Part shown: in pieces, positions 1-8,245 of the stretch
How the letters are laid out: every line of letters begins with the position of its first letter
Numbering within the stretch: the first letter of the stretch is position 1
NCBI RefSeq assembly: GCF_036898825.1
Contig: NZ_JARUND010000001.1
Coordinates: 3,596,001-3,660,000 of the forward strand
DNA length: 64,000 nt
Direction of reading: 5' to 3'
From: Streptomyces sp. B21-083
GTDB taxonomy: Bacteria > Actinomycetota > Actinomycetes > Streptomycetales > Streptomycetaceae
Notes under the pieces: generated by a model
What the model saw: the letters and a program-made list of their open reading frames with translations, nothing else
What the model was told of the DNA's origin: nothing
Database searches by the model: none
Program-made: the position numbers and the translations under genes

Positions 1-243
1 GGCCCGGACCCGCGGGACCCCGAGGACACCCTGCGCCTGAGCACGCCCCCGGCGGACCTCTCGTCGTACGCCCTCGCCCAGATCGTCTGCACGTTCTCCG
101 ACTCCGCCGCCGCCGAGGGGGACGGTTCCGTCGTCCTGGGCGGCCCGGCCGCCGGCCCGCCGCGCCGGTACGCGTGCACGCCGGAGGTCCGCTCCCGGCC
201 CGGGGCGCAGGTGCCGCCGTCGTCGGGGGTGGACGGCGGCTGA
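1..243 (+). CDS. C-terminal fragment of an unrecognised protein (5' end outside window)
   Basis: Frame 1 is open from the first base to a TGA at 241-243 and gives the last 80 residues of a protein. It contains two cysteines and a Pro/Gly-rich tail. The stretch around ALAQIVCTF faintly resembles the end of GerMN-type lipoprotein domains, but that is only an impression. GC-rich third codon positions support a real coding frame. The start lies upstream of the window, so nothing can be said about signal peptide or domains. Confidence 0.55.
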   Translation, partial: GPDPRDPEDTLRLSTPPADLSSYALAQIVCTFSDSAAAEGDGSVVLGGPAAGPPRRYACTPEVRSRPGAQVPPSSGVDGG

Positions 244-257
244 GCACTCCTTCCCGT

Positions 258-300
258 AGGGGGCGCCCCTGTAGGGGCGCGGGGAACTGCGCGACCAGCC
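258..300 (+). repeat. Dispersed short Streptomyces repeat, copy A
   Basis: A GGGGCGCC/AGGGGCGC hairpin is followed by GCGGGGAACTGCGCGACCAG. The same 26-28 bp core recurs at 4079-4104 (inverted) and 42347-42374. It lies just behind the stop at 243 and may serve as a 3' hairpin. The copies are near-identical although their surroundings are unrelated. Confidence 0.8.
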
Positions 301-370
301 ACGACGCCCCCGCAGCCGACCGACGGCCTGTCACTGCACTCCTGGCGGAGCGCTCCGCCCCGTGTGGCAC

Positions 371-988
371 ATGACTCACCCCCCTGCAATGGGGCAACCC
401 GGAACCGATCGTGCCGACCCTCGCGTCTTGGGGGGCGTGCAGCGTCAACGCTCGGGCGGCGAAAGTGCCGCGAATCGCATCCGCGCGGCGGGAGGTGTCC
501 TCCTCGTCGCCCATCTCGCGCTCGTCGCCTGGATCACGCTGCGTCCGCTCGACATCCCGTGGCAACTGCCACCCAACCTGCAGCCCTTCGCGGGCATACG
601 CGCTGATCTGACCCTCGGCTGGCTCGAGGCCGCCCGGCGCATCACGCAGGGGCTCGCGCTGCTGGCTCCGCTGGGGGTGCTGCTGCCGATGGCGGGCGGA
701 CGGCTCGATGTCTCGCCGCTCGCCTCGCTCGTCCGTACGGTCATCGCCGGTGCCATGATCTCGCTCGGCATCGAGCTGTTGCAGACCGGCGTACCCGGTC
801 AGGTCGTGGACGTCGACTCGCTGCTGCTGAACACCGTGGGCGTGGGCCTCGCGCATGTCGCCGTGGTGCCCGCCGTACGGTCCTGCCTACGCCGCAGGAG
901 CGACCGCAGGCACCGGGCGGCCATCCGCACCCAGGACGCGACTCAGGGTAGGACCCCGACGATTCCCAGGGTCGGGATCGCCCCGTAG
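371..988 (+). CDS. VanZ-like membrane protein
   Basis: 205 residues from ATG 371 (an in-frame GTG at 362 is possible). After about 40 polar residues there are four hydrophobic segments. The second part carries the VanZ-family pattern: a TLRP-type motif after TM1, GLALLAPLGVLLP in TM2, ISLGIELLQTG in TM3, and VDVDSLLLNTVGVGLA leading into TM4. VanZ proteins are small integral membrane proteins; VanZ itself gives low-level teicoplanin resistance, while most homologues have no known role. It stands alone, ahead of a PspC gene. Family assignment is solid and function open. Confidence 0.8.
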   Translation: MTHPPAMGQPGTDRADPRVLGGVQRQRSGGESAANRIRAAGGVLLVAHLALVAWITLRPLDIPWQLPPNLQPFAGIRADLTLGWLEAARRITQGLALLAPLGVLLPMAGGRLDVSPLASLVRTVIAGAMISLGIELLQTGVPGQVVDVDSLLLNTVGVGLAHVAVVPAVRSCLRRRSDRRHRAAIRTQDATQGRTPTIPRVGIAP

Positions 989-1094
989 AGCGATGCTTCG
1001 CCCGTTGTGCGTCCGTAACGTTGAGTACAGATGAGGGGGCCGGACAAGCCGGTCCCGACATCGCAGCCGACACCGTACTCACCGAGGAGACGCC

Positions 1095-1304
1095 ATGACC
1101 GCCCTTGCCCGCCCCACCAACGGCCGCATGATCGGCGGAGTGTGTGCCGCGCTGGCACGGCGCTTCGGCATCTCCACGACGACGATGCGCGTGATCTTCG
1201 TGCTCTCCTGTCTGCTGCCCGGCCCGCAGTTCGTGCTCTACATAGCCCTGTGGGTCCTGCTGCCCTCCGAGCAGCACGCGGCGAAGGCCGGCGCCGCCTG
1301 GTAG
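1095..1304 (+). CDS. PspC domain protein
   Basis: 69 residues, nearly all one PspC domain: RMIGGVCAALARRFGI followed by a hydrophobic stretch ending YIALWVLLPSE. A GAGGAG ribosome-binding site lies 6-10 bases before the ATG. PspC domains are membrane-associated and linked to envelope stress in other bacteria. Small single-domain copies like this are common in actinomycetes and have no assigned function. The gene is followed by a strong hairpin shared with the convergent gene. Confidence 0.88.
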   Translation: MTALARPTNGRMIGGVCAALARRFGISTTTMRVIFVLSCLLPGPQFVLYIALWVLLPSEQHAAKAGAAW

Positions 1305-1334
1305 TCGGAGCCCCTCGGACGGCCCGCCCGCATG

Positions 1335-1377
1335 CCGATGGGGCGCACCCCTTCACATCAGGGGTGCGCCCCATCGG
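1335..1377. terminator. Bidirectional terminator hairpin
   Basis: Perfect 17-bp inverted repeat (1335-1351 with 1361-1377) and a 9-base loop, placed between two convergent genes that stop at 1304 and 1395. It has no clear T-run on either side, as is usual in Streptomyces. Confidence 0.85.
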
Positions 1378-1394
1378 CGCGTTCACAGGGTGGG

Positions 1395-1754
1395 TCAGCC
1401 GAGCGGGATGCCGTTCAGCGGGAGGCCGTGCGTGGGCAGGCCCTGCAGCGGGAGACCGCCGAGCAGGCCGGAGACCGGCGCCGTGGGGCCCTCGGACAGC
1501 AGCTTCGTGACGGCAGGCTGCGCGGCGGCCACGCCCGCGCCGAGCGCGCCCTGACCCTGGGCCACGGCCTCGGCGGCACCCGGCAGCGCCTTCGACGCGC
1601 TCTCCACGGGCAGCGTCTGGGTCACGGAGCTCAGCGCGGCGGAGTCCGGGAGGGCGGGGAGGGCCGGGGCGGCGTTGGCGGCACCCGCACCCGCCGCGGC
1701 GAAGGCGGCACCGAGAGCGGCGACACCGAGGGTCTTGGCAGCAGACTGCTTCAT
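1395..1754 (-). CDS. Small secreted Ala/Leu-rich protein
   Basis: 119 residues starting MKQSAAKTLG. The start at 1754 gives a proper signal peptide (Lys at the front, hydrophobic core, cleavage near ANA|APALP); the longer frame upstream would bury it. The mature part has no cysteine and is rich in Ala, Leu, Gly and Pro, with repeats such as GLLGGLPLQGLPTHGLPLNG at the end. Such proteins are widespread in Streptomyces and sometimes carry misleading ATP-binding annotations, but no nucleotide-binding motif is visible. Function unknown; probably an exported surface or matrix protein. Confidence 0.75.
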   Translation of the reverse strand: MKQSAAKTLGVAALGAAFAAAGAGAANAAPALPALPDSAALSSVTQTLPVESASKALPGAAEAVAQGQGALGAGVAAAQPAVTKLLSEGPTAPVSGLLGGLPLQGLPTHGLPLNGIPLG

Positions 1755-1834
1755 AGTGAATGCGTCCTTGAATGCGAGACGGGGATGTGAGCGGTCCACG
1801 ACCGTAAACACGGGAAGCCGCCCGCCGCAAACAT

Positions 1835-1871
1835 CGAAAAGCGGCCGAACCGCACCGGCCCGACCGCTTCC
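1835..1871 (-). terminator. Probable terminator of add
   Basis: On the minus strand AAGCGG pairs with CCGCTT, the hairpin is GC-rich inside, and TTTTC follows. It begins about 20 bases after the add stop codon. The short run of T makes it look like a classical intrinsic terminator. Confidence 0.5.
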
Positions 1872-1889
1872 CGACTCCCCGGATCAGCC

Positions 1890-3128
1890 CTACGCCTCGA
1901 CAGAACCGCTGGTGGAGGCGGTCTGCCGGAACAGCCATTCGGATTTCAGCTCGGCATATCCGGGCTTGATGACGTCATTGATCATCGCCAGTCGTTCATC
2001 GAAAGGAATGAATGCTGACTTCATAGCATTGACGGAGAACCATTGCATGTCATCGAGCGAATAACCGAACGCTTCGACAAGATGCTCGAATTCCCGGCTC
2101 ATCGAGGTGCCCGACATCAGCCGGTTGTCGGTGTTCACCGTCGCACGGAAGTGCAGCTTCCGCAGCAGCCCGATCGGGTGCTCGGCGTAGGAGGTGGCGG
2201 CGCCGGTCTGGAGGTTGGAGCTGGGGCACAGCTCCAGGGGAACGCGCTTGTCCCGTACGTAGGAGGCCAGGCGGCCGAGCTTCACCGAGCCGTCGTCCTG
2301 GACCTGGATGTCGTCGATGATCCGCACGCCGTGACCGAGCCGGTCGGCGCCGCACCACTGGAGTGCCTGCCAGATGGAGGGGAGCCCGAAGGCCTCGCCG
2401 GCGTGGATGGTGAAGTGGTTGTTCTCGCGCTTGAGGTACTCGAAGGCGTCGAGGTGCCGGGTGGGCGGGAAGCCGGCCTCGGCACCGGCGATGTCGAAGC
2501 CGACGACGCCCAGATCGCGGTAGCGGTTCGCCAGTTCGGCGATCTCCAGCGAACGGGCGGCGTGCCGCATCGCGGTGAGCAGGGCGCCGACCCGGATGCG
2601 GTGACCGCTCTCCCTGGCCCGCCGCTCACCTTCCCGGAAGCCCTCGTTGACTGCCTCGACGACCTCTTCGAGGGTGAGGCCGGCCTGGAGGTGCTGCTCG
2701 GGCGCGTACCGCACCTCGGCGTAGACGACACCGTCTTCGGCGAGGTCCTCGGCGCACTCGGCGGCGACCCTGACGAGGGCGTCGCGGGTCTGCATGACGG
2801 CGCAGGTGTGGGCGAAGGTCTCCAAGTACCGTTCCAGCGAACCGGAGTCGGCGGCGTCACGGAACCAGGCACCGAGCTTGTCGGGGTCGGTCTGGGGCAG
2901 TTGGGTGTACCCCGTGTCACGCGCGAGGTCGACGATCGTGCCGGGACGCAGGCCGCCGTCGAGATGGTCGTGCAACAGGACCTTGGGGGCGCGCCGAATC
3001 TGGTCCGGGGTGGGACCGGGACTCGGGGTGCTCGCGGTCGATGCGGTGCTCGCGGCGGGTGAGGCGCTCGCGGTGGATGCGCTCCGGGCAGTCTTCCGAC
3101 TCGTCGTCCGATCACTCTGGCTCGTCAT
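1890..3128 (-). CDS. add: Adenosine deaminase
   Basis: 412 residues. Adenosine deaminase converts adenosine and deoxyadenosine to inosine forms in purine salvage. The zinc and catalytic set is complete: H53 and H55 in [10 protein letters not shown]242 and catalytic E245 in IHAGE, H266 in GHG, and D334 in NTDN. The first ~38 residues are a low-complexity Ser/Ala/Thr extension absent from the usual 340-residue enzymes; no better start is seen inside it, and the catalytic domain begins at about residue 42. A perfect palindrome CTACGCGCGTAG lies 17 bases upstream of the ATG and recurs near the nucleoside transport genes, so joint control is likely. Confidence 0.95.
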   Translation of the reverse strand: MTSQSDRTTSRKTARSASTASASPAASTASTASTPSPGPTPDQIRRAPKVLLHDHLDGGLRPGTIVDLARDTGYTQLPQTDPDKLGAWFRDAADSGSLERYLETFAHTCAVMQTRDALVRVAAECAEDLAEDGVVYAEVRYAPEQHLQAGLTLEEVVEAVNEGFREGERRARESGHRIRVGALLTAMRHAARSLEIAELANRYRDLGVVGFDIAGAEAGFPPTRHLDAFEYLKRENNHFTIHAGEAFGLPSIWQALQWCGADRLGHGVRIIDDIQVQDDGSVKLGRLASYVRDKRVPLELCPSSNLQTGAATSYAEHPIGLLRKLHFRATVNTDNRLMSGTSMSREFEHLVEAFGYSLDDMQWFSVNAMKSAFIPFDERLAMINDVIKPGYAELKSEWLFRQTASTSGSVEA

Positions 3129-3144
3129 TTCCGCACTCTAACTC

Positions 3145-3156
3145 CTACGCGCGTAG
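3145..3156. promoter_or_regulatory. Candidate nucleoside-regulon operator upstream of add
   Basis: Perfect 12-bp palindrome CTACGCGCGTAG, 17 bases upstream of the add ATG. Close variants occur at 14095-14106, 15357-15368 and 15851-15862, each upstream of a nucleoside transport gene or its remnant. The regulator is not in the window as far as I can tell. Confidence 0.6.
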
Positions 3157-3274
3157 AACGCCTGTCCTCTTTTCTCTTTCTTTTTCCCTTTCTTCGCCTG
3201 TACGTTTCCGCCGATACGTAACGGTGACCGCGAGGACAGGTCGCGTACACCGATGCTTCTGACACTGTTCTGTC

Positions 3275-4036
3275 ATGGCACACCAAGTGACGCCGGTACG
3301 TCAGGCCCGGCTCGGGAGGGCACTGGGTCCGGAGCCGACGTCGGTCAGCGGCGCGGTCCTGCTGCTGCCCGGCGGTGACGAGGTATCGACCCGCAGGCCG
3401 TCGCCCCTCCTGGCGGCCGCCTCCGTAAGGGCGTTGGGCCGCCGGCTCGCCCGCGCGGGCCGTGCGGACGGACTGGCCGTGCATGTCGTCCACTACCGCT
3501 ACCGCGGCTGGAACGGCAGCGAGGCGCAGCTCGCGCACGACGCGCGATGGGCCGTCGACGAGATCGTACGGCGGTACGGCGACGTCTCCGTATGCCTCGC
3601 CGGCGTCGACATGGGCGGCCGGGCGGCGCTGCGCGCGGCGGACCACGAGGCCGTCAACTCCGTACTGGCGCTGGCACCTTGGCTGCCCGAGGAGGACGTG
3701 GCGGCGCCGCCCGAACCGGTACGGCAGCTGACGGGACGGCGGGTGCTGATCGTGCACGGCACGAACGACGCACGGACCGATCCCGAACTGTCGTTCCGGT
3801 TCGCGGCGCGGGCGAAGAAGGCGAACCGGGACATCTGCCGGTTCGAAGTGCACGCGGACGGACACGGGTTGCATCAGTACCGGCAGGAAGTGCACGCGCT
3901 GGCGGAGGACTTCGTGATGGGGGTGCTGTTCGGGCGGGGGTTCTCCCGGCCTGTGCAGGACGCGTTGATGGCTCCGCCGCCGCTGGGGTTGAGGATGCCG
4001 CTGGCTGCGGGGTTCGGGCGGTCTTTGCGGCGGTAG
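3275..4036 (+). CDS. Alpha/beta hydrolase fold protein with Asp at the nucleophile elbow
   Basis: 253 residues. The fold is suggested by strand GAVLLLPGG, the elbow LAGVDMGG, RVLIVHGTND, and a late ADGHG. In most hydrolases the elbow is GxSxG; here it is G-V-D-M-G (D112), as in epoxide hydrolases and haloalkane dehalogenases. D165 and H197 would complete a triad. It is transcribed divergently from add, with the palindrome and about 120 bases between. Substrate unknown. It may be a true hydrolase with an Asp nucleophile or a non-catalytic member. Confidence 0.75.
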   Translation: MAHQVTPVRQARLGRALGPEPTSVSGAVLLLPGGDEVSTRRPSPLLAAASVRALGRRLARAGRADGLAVHVVHYRYRGWNGSEAQLAHDARWAVDEIVRRYGDVSVCLAGVDMGGRAALRAADHEAVNSVLALAPWLPEEDVAAPPEPVRQLTGRRVLIVHGTNDARTDPELSFRFAARAKKANRDICRFEVHADGHGLHQYRQEVHALAEDFVMGVLFGRGFSRPVQDALMAPPPLGLRMPLAAGFGRSLRR

Positions 4037-4078
4037 GTTCGGGGCGGATCGGTTGTGTTCGGGGTGCGGGTTGTGTGT

Positions 4079-4104
4079 GGCTGGTCGCGCAGTTCCCCGC
4101 GCCC
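4079..4104 (-). repeat. Dispersed short Streptomyces repeat, copy B (inverted)
   Basis: GGCTGGTCGCGCAGTTCCCC followed by GCGCCC, the reverse complement of copy A at 273-300. It sits between the convergent ends of the hydrolase and LysR genes. Confidence 0.8.
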
Positions 4105-4126
4105 GTAAAGGCAGGTCCGTCTGTCC

Positions 4127-5080
4127 TCACGTAGGGAGCAAGTTGCCCCTACGTGAGAGCAGGAATTTCTTGAAGGCTGCCACCGGTGGCGTGTCCGGGT
4201 GGCCGTCGAGCCAGGCCACGCCGATCTCCCTTGCCGCTCTTGGTGAGGTGACCGTCAGTTCCGCGACTCCTGGGCGGGGGACGGCCGGGGGTGGGAGGAG
4301 GGCTACCCCCAGCCCGGCCGCCACCAGGCCCCGCAGTGTCTCCGCCTCCTCTCCCTCGAAGGCGATGCGGGGGCGGAAGCCGGCCTGCTTGCACAGGTCG
4401 TCGGTGATGCGGCGGAGGCCGTAGCCGGGTTCCAGGGTGACGAAGGTTTCGTCGGCCGCTTCCGCGAGGCGGACGCGTCTGCGGGTGGCGAGGCGGTGGT
4501 CGGCCGGGACCACGAGACGGAGTTTCTGTTCGTCGAGGCGGCGCGCGACCAGGTCGGGGGCGTCGGGGACGGGCGAGGTCAGGCAGAGGTCCAGTTCGCC
4601 GGAGCGCAGGCGCTCGAGCATGGCCTCGCCGTAGTTCTGTACGAGGGTGAAGCGGACGCGGGGATGGTCGGCGCGGAAGGCGTGCAGCAGGCCGGGCACG
4701 GTCTCGGCGCCCATGGTGTGCAGAAAGCCGAAGGCGACCTTGCCGGCGGCGGGGTCGGCGTCGGCGCGCACCTCGTCGGCGGCCCGCCCGATCTCGGCGA
4801 GGGCCCGCTCGACGGAGGCGAGGAACGTACGCCCCGCGGGGGTGAGCGAGACGGTGCGCCCTCGTCGGGCGAACAGGTCGACGCCCAGATCCTGTTCGAG
4901 GCGGACCATCGCCCGGGAGAGCGTCGACTGCGGCACCTGCATCTCCTGGGCGGCACGGGTGACGTGTTCCGTGCGGGCGACTCCGGCGAAGTAGGCGAGG
5001 CGTGGAGCGAGAGCGGTGACGATGTCTTCTGTGTCACCGGACGGTGACAGACGGGCTTCTGACCTCTGCTGATGCACCAT
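4127..5080 (-). CDS. LysR-family transcriptional regulator
   Basis: 317 residues, starting MVHQQRSEAR at ATG 5080; the open frame extends far upstream but only over the divergent MFS gene. The N-terminal winged helix includes VTRAAQEMQVPQSTLSRAM (about residues 34-52), and a LysR substrate-binding domain follows (KVAFGFLHTMG... to the end). It is divergent from the MFS exporter gene with 63 bases between the starts, the usual layout for a regulator controlling its neighbour and itself. Effector unknown. Confidence 0.92.
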   Translation of the reverse strand: MVHQQRSEARLSPSGDTEDIVTALAPRLAYFAGVARTEHVTRAAQEMQVPQSTLSRAMVRLEQDLGVDLFARRGRTVSLTPAGRTFLASVERALAEIGRAADEVRADADPAAGKVAFGFLHTMGAETVPGLLHAFRADHPRVRFTLVQNYGEAMLERLRSGELDLCLTSPVPDAPDLVARRLDEQKLRLVVPADHRLATRRRVRLAEAADETFVTLEPGYGLRRITDDLCKQAGFRPRIAFEGEEAETLRGLVAAGLGVALLPPPAVPRPGVAELTVTSPRAAREIGVAWLDGHPDTPPVAAFKKFLLSRRGNLLPT

Positions 5081-5089
5081 GGGAACAAT

Positions 5090-5103
5090 TATGGGGTTTC
5101 CAT
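5090..5103. promoter_or_regulatory. Candidate LysR box between lysR and MFS genes
   Basis: ATGG-N5-CCAT inverted repeat (5091-5103) embedded in a T-N11-A pattern (5090-5102), inside the 63-bp divergent intergenic region. Position and form fit a LysR-type binding site, but this is inference from pattern only. Confidence 0.45.
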
Positions 5104-5143
5104 GCATTGGACGGATGAACGGGGTCGTACGTAACTTCGAGGC

Positions 5144-6436
5144 ATGCCTGCTGCCAGTACCGGGGCGGCCACGATCGTGGCCGCCACCCCTCCGTCGCTC
5201 CCCTCGCTCCCCGCCGCCGACCTCCGTATGGCCCCGGGCGGGCCCGGCTACCGGCGGATGAGCTTCGCGCTCTTCCTCGCGGGCGTCGCGACCTTCGCCC
5301 TCCTCTACTCCACGCAGGCACTGCTGCCGTTGATCTCCGGCGAGTTCGGGGTACCGGCGAGCGACGCGAGCTGGACGGTGTCGGCGGCGACCGGTGCGCT
5401 GGCCCTGTTCGTCCTCCCGATGAGCGCCCTGTCGGAACGGTTCGGGCGGCGTACGGTCATGACGGCATCGCTCGCCGTGGCCGTGACGGTCGGGATGCTG
5501 GTGCCCTTCGCCCCGTCGCTGGGCGCGCTGATCGCGCTGCGGGCGGTACAGGGCGCCGCCCTGGCCGGGCTGCCGGCGTCGGCCACCGCCTACCTGGCCG
5601 AGGAGGTCCGTCCCAAGGCGCTGATCACCGCGATCGGCCTGTTCGTGGCCGGCAACAGCGTGGGCGGGATGAGCGGCCGGGTCATCACGGGCTGGGTCGC
5701 GCAGGAGTGGGGCTGGCGGGTCGCGGTCGCCGTGATCGGTGTAGTGGCGGTGGGCTGCGCGGTGGCCTTCCGGCTGCTGCTCCCCGCGCCGCGTCACTTC
5801 CGGACGGGCTCACTGCGGCCCCGGGTCCTTGCGCGCACGGTCCGTACGCATCTGGCGAACCCGTTGCTACGGCGGCTGTACGCGATCGGCGCCCTGTTCA
5901 TGACGGTGTTCGGCGGGGTCTACACGGTGATCGGGTACCGCCTGACGGAGGCCCCGTTCAGCCTGCCCCAGGGTGTGGTCGGCTCGATCTTCCTGGTCTA
6001 CCTGGTGGGTACGGTGTCGGCGTCGACGGCGGGCAGGCTGGTGGCCCGCCTGGGTCGCCGGGGCGCCCTGTACCTGGCCGGCGGCACGACGACGACGGGC
6101 CTGCTGCTGTCGCTGTCGGACACCCTGGCGCTGGTTCTGCTGGGCCTGGTGCTGATCACGGCGGGGTTCTTCGCGGGGCACGCGGTGGCGTCGTCGGCGG
6201 TGAGCCACGCGGCGAAGGTGGGCCGGGCGCAGGCGTCGGCGCTGTACCAGTCGGCGTACTACATCGGCTCAAGCGCCGGCAGTACGTTGGGCGCGGTGGC
6301 GTTCCACGCGAGTGGCTGGTCGGGAACCGTGGGGATGGGCCTGCTGGCGGTACTCGGCGTGGTGACGGTCACGGTGCTGGGGTCCAGGGCGGCACGAAGG
6401 TCACCCTCGACCCTCCCGGTGCCGTCCGGCGCCTGA
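5144..6436 (+). CDS. MFS transporter (YnfM/AraJ-like exporter)
   Basis: 430 residues with about 12 hydrophobic helices. Family features include SALSERFGRRTVM after TM2, ALRAVQGAALAGLPASATAYL in TM4, and a second-half repeat GRLVARLGRRG. It starts at ATG 5144, or possibly at ATG 5228 just before the first helix, because residues 1-28 are variable. It probably exports a small hydrophobic compound or amino-acid-like solute. It is divergent from lysR and likely controlled by it. Confidence 0.88.
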   Translation: MPAASTGAATIVAATPPSLPSLPAADLRMAPGGPGYRRMSFALFLAGVATFALLYSTQALLPLISGEFGVPASDASWTVSAATGALALFVLPMSALSERFGRRTVMTASLAVAVTVGMLVPFAPSLGALIALRAVQGAALAGLPASATAYLAEEVRPKALITAIGLFVAGNSVGGMSGRVITGWVAQEWGWRVAVAVIGVVAVGCAVAFRLLLPAPRHFRTGSLRPRVLARTVRTHLANPLLRRLYAIGALFMTVFGGVYTVIGYRLTEAPFSLPQGVVGSIFLVYLVGTVSASTAGRLVARLGRRGALYLAGGTTTTGLLLSLSDTLALVLLGLVLITAGFFAGHAVASSAVSHAAKVGRAQASALYQSAYYIGSSAGSTLGAVAFHASGWSGTVGMGLLAVLGVVTVTVLGSRAARRSPSTLPVPSGA

Positions 6437-6550
6437 GGACGGGCCCGTACAGCCCAGACCTGGTTTCCCACCCACCCGCCTGTCTACTCCGTGTGTCCAG
6501 CCAAGGCGACACCCCTTCCAACGCAGGCCGGCCCCTCCAGCCCGGGCCCG

Positions 6551-6664
6551 CACCCTCAGCCCGTCCGGCGTTTGAGGACAAGGCCCGTTCAGGGCCGTAG
6601 GGGGGTCTGGGGGCGCAGCCCCCAGGGACAGGATGGGACGGGTAGGGGCGTCGGGGGCGAAAAC
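6551..6664 (-). repeat. ~100-bp dispersed Streptomyces hairpin repeat, copy 1
   Basis: On the minus strand it reads GCCCCTACCCGTCCCATCC, a hairpin of the type TGGGGGCTGCGCCCCCA, then TCCTCAAACGCCGGACGGGC. Copies 2 and 3 are at 55843-55946 and 63500-63620. It follows the MFS gene and fills most of the 340-base gap before the sigma gene. The GGGGGC/GCCCCC hairpin suggests a terminator function. Confidence 0.75.
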
Positions 6665-6776
6665 CCTTCTCACCTGCACCTTTCTTCACTCCACGAGCCG
6701 TTGTCAGTGGGCTGCGCTAGCTTTCTCGTGTTGGGTCGCGATGGTGCGACGAAGGCAGCCATGGGGTGGGTTGGCG

Positions 6777-7832
6777 ATGGGTGACAGTACGGCTACTGCG
6801 ACAGACCTCGACGTGCAACTGGAACGGCACCGCGTCGAACTGACCGGGTACTGCTACCGCATGCTCGGCTCCTCCTTCGAGGCCGAGGACGCCGTCCAGG
6901 ACACCATGGTCCGCGCCTGGCGGAACTACGAGAAGTTCGAGGGCCGCTCCAGCCTCCGCTCCTGGCTGTACCGCATCGCCACGAACGTCTGCCTGGACAT
7001 GCTGACCGCCGGCAACAAGCGCGCCCGTCCCATGGACCTCACCGAATCCACCCCCCTCGCCCGGGCCGCCCTCTCCCCCCGCCCCGACAACACCTGGCTG
7101 GAACCGATGCCGGACGCCCGCGTGCTGCCCACCGTCGAGGACCCGGCGGAGGCCGCCGTGGCGAAGGAGTCCGTGCGGCTCGCCTTCATGGCGGCGCTCC
7201 AGCAACTCCCGGCGAAGCAGCGGGCCGTGCTGATCCTCCGCGAGGTGCTGGCCTGGAAGGCGAGCGAGGTCGCCGAGCTCCTCGAAACGTCGGTCGCGTC
7301 CGTCAACAGTGCCCTCCAGCGGGCCCGGGCGACCCTCGCCGAGCGGGACAGCGCTGCCAAGGCCAACGCGCCGGCCGGTGCCGGGGCCGCCGTCTCCGAC
7401 CCGCTCAGCGAGGAGCAGCAGAAACTGCTGGAGCGCTACGTCGCCGCGTTCGAGGGGTACGACATGACGGCGCTCACCGCGCTGCTGCACGAGGACGCCG
7501 TCATGACGATGCCGCCGTTCGACCTGTGGCTGACCGGGCCGGAGGACATCACCGGCTTCATGACGACACTCGGCGCCGCCTGCGCGGGCTCGCACCTCGT
7601 GCCGGTCGCCGTCAACGGGCTGCCGGGCTTCGCCCAGTACAAGCCGGACGAGGAGACGGGCGGCTACTCCCCCTGGGCGGTCCAGGTGCTGGAGATCTCA
7701 GACGGCCGGATCACCGGTTTCCACTGCTTCCTCGACACGAAGCGCTGGTTCCCGCTGTTCGACCTCCCCCTGTCCCTCCCCCGCGACCTCGACGTCGAAG
7801 CTGAGCCCGACCAGGTCCAGGAAGGCGAGTAG
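6777..7832 (+). CDS. ECF sigma-70 factor with C-terminal SnoaL-like domain (SigX5/TIGR02960-like)
   Basis: 351 residues from ATG 6777 (MGDSTATA); in-frame ATG 6741 is an alternative. Region 2 is seen in ELTGYCYRMLGSSFEAEDAV...GRSSLRSWLYRIATNVCLDML, and region 4 in LPAKQRAVLILREVLAWKASEVAELL. After a linker at about residues 205-220, a SnoaL-like domain follows (LLERYVAAFEGYDMTALTALL... VLEISDGRITGFHCFLD). In related ECF groups this extra domain modulates the sigma factor and takes the place of a separate anti-sigma protein. The last ~45 codons overlap the antisense STAS gene. Confidence 0.9.
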   Translation: MGDSTATATDLDVQLERHRVELTGYCYRMLGSSFEAEDAVQDTMVRAWRNYEKFEGRSSLRSWLYRIATNVCLDMLTAGNKRARPMDLTESTPLARAALSPRPDNTWLEPMPDARVLPTVEDPAEAAVAKESVRLAFMAALQQLPAKQRAVLILREVLAWKASEVAELLETSVASVNSALQRARATLAERDSAAKANAPAGAGAAVSDPLSEEQQKLLERYVAAFEGYDMTALTALLHEDAVMTMPPFDLWLTGPEDITGFMTTLGAACAGSHLVPVAVNGLPGFAQYKPDEETGGYSPWAVQVLEISDGRITGFHCFLDTKRWFPLFDLPLSLPRDLDVEAEPDQVQEGE

Positions 7833-8072
7833 GGCGGGCGCCGGATCCCGGAGGCGTATCCGGCCTCCGGCCCGGCGGGCGGTCAGCTGGAGCCGGGCCA
7901 ACAGCTCCACCGTGCCCAGGCCCGGGGGCCCGAGCCCCGCCACATCACACACGACGACCGGGTCACGACCACCGCCGCAGCCCGTCCCGAACAGTGCGCG
8001 CACGTCCTCGCACAGCCCCGGCACCTCCTCGCGGGTGACGGGGCCGGCCAGCACGAGTACAGCGGGTGTCAT
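7698..8072 (-). CDS. STAS-domain protein (anti-sigma-factor-antagonist-like)
   Basis: 124 residues from ATG 8072 (MTPAVLVLAGPV); an ATG at 8114 would add 14 residues. One STAS fold is seen: PAVLVLAGPVTREEV, then VVVCDVAGLGPPGLGTVELLARLQLTARR, then GRIRLRDPAPALLAFLDLVGL. The usual phosphorylatable Ser after the central Asp is replaced (DVAGLGPPG), so classical SpoIIAA-type switching is doubtful. Its final 45 codons overlap the sigma gene in antisense; that tail is highly charged and may be a read-on rather than functional. Confidence 0.65.
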   Translation of the reverse strand: MTPAVLVLAGPVTREEVPGLCEDVRALFGTGCGGGRDPVVVCDVAGLGPPGLGTVELLARLQLTARRAGGRIRLRDPAPALLAFLDLVGLSFDVEVAGEGQGEVEQREPALRVEEAVETGDPAV

Positions 8073-8245
8073 TGCGTCCACGAACGGTAGACCGGGCGGC
8101 CCCCCGTAACTCATCGCCCACTGTCGGCCGACCTGTCGGTACCGGCGCTGTCAGTAGTGGCGGCCCTGCCCGAACCGACAACGGCGCGCCCGGGCAGGAC
8201 TCCCCCACCCGAGCGCGCCGCACCGCAACGCGCCTCGCCACCGAC

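Noticed and set aside
5081..5797. N-terminal extension of the LysR frame to 556 codons
   Set aside because: It runs antisense through the MFS gene; the LysR domain starts properly at ATG 5080.
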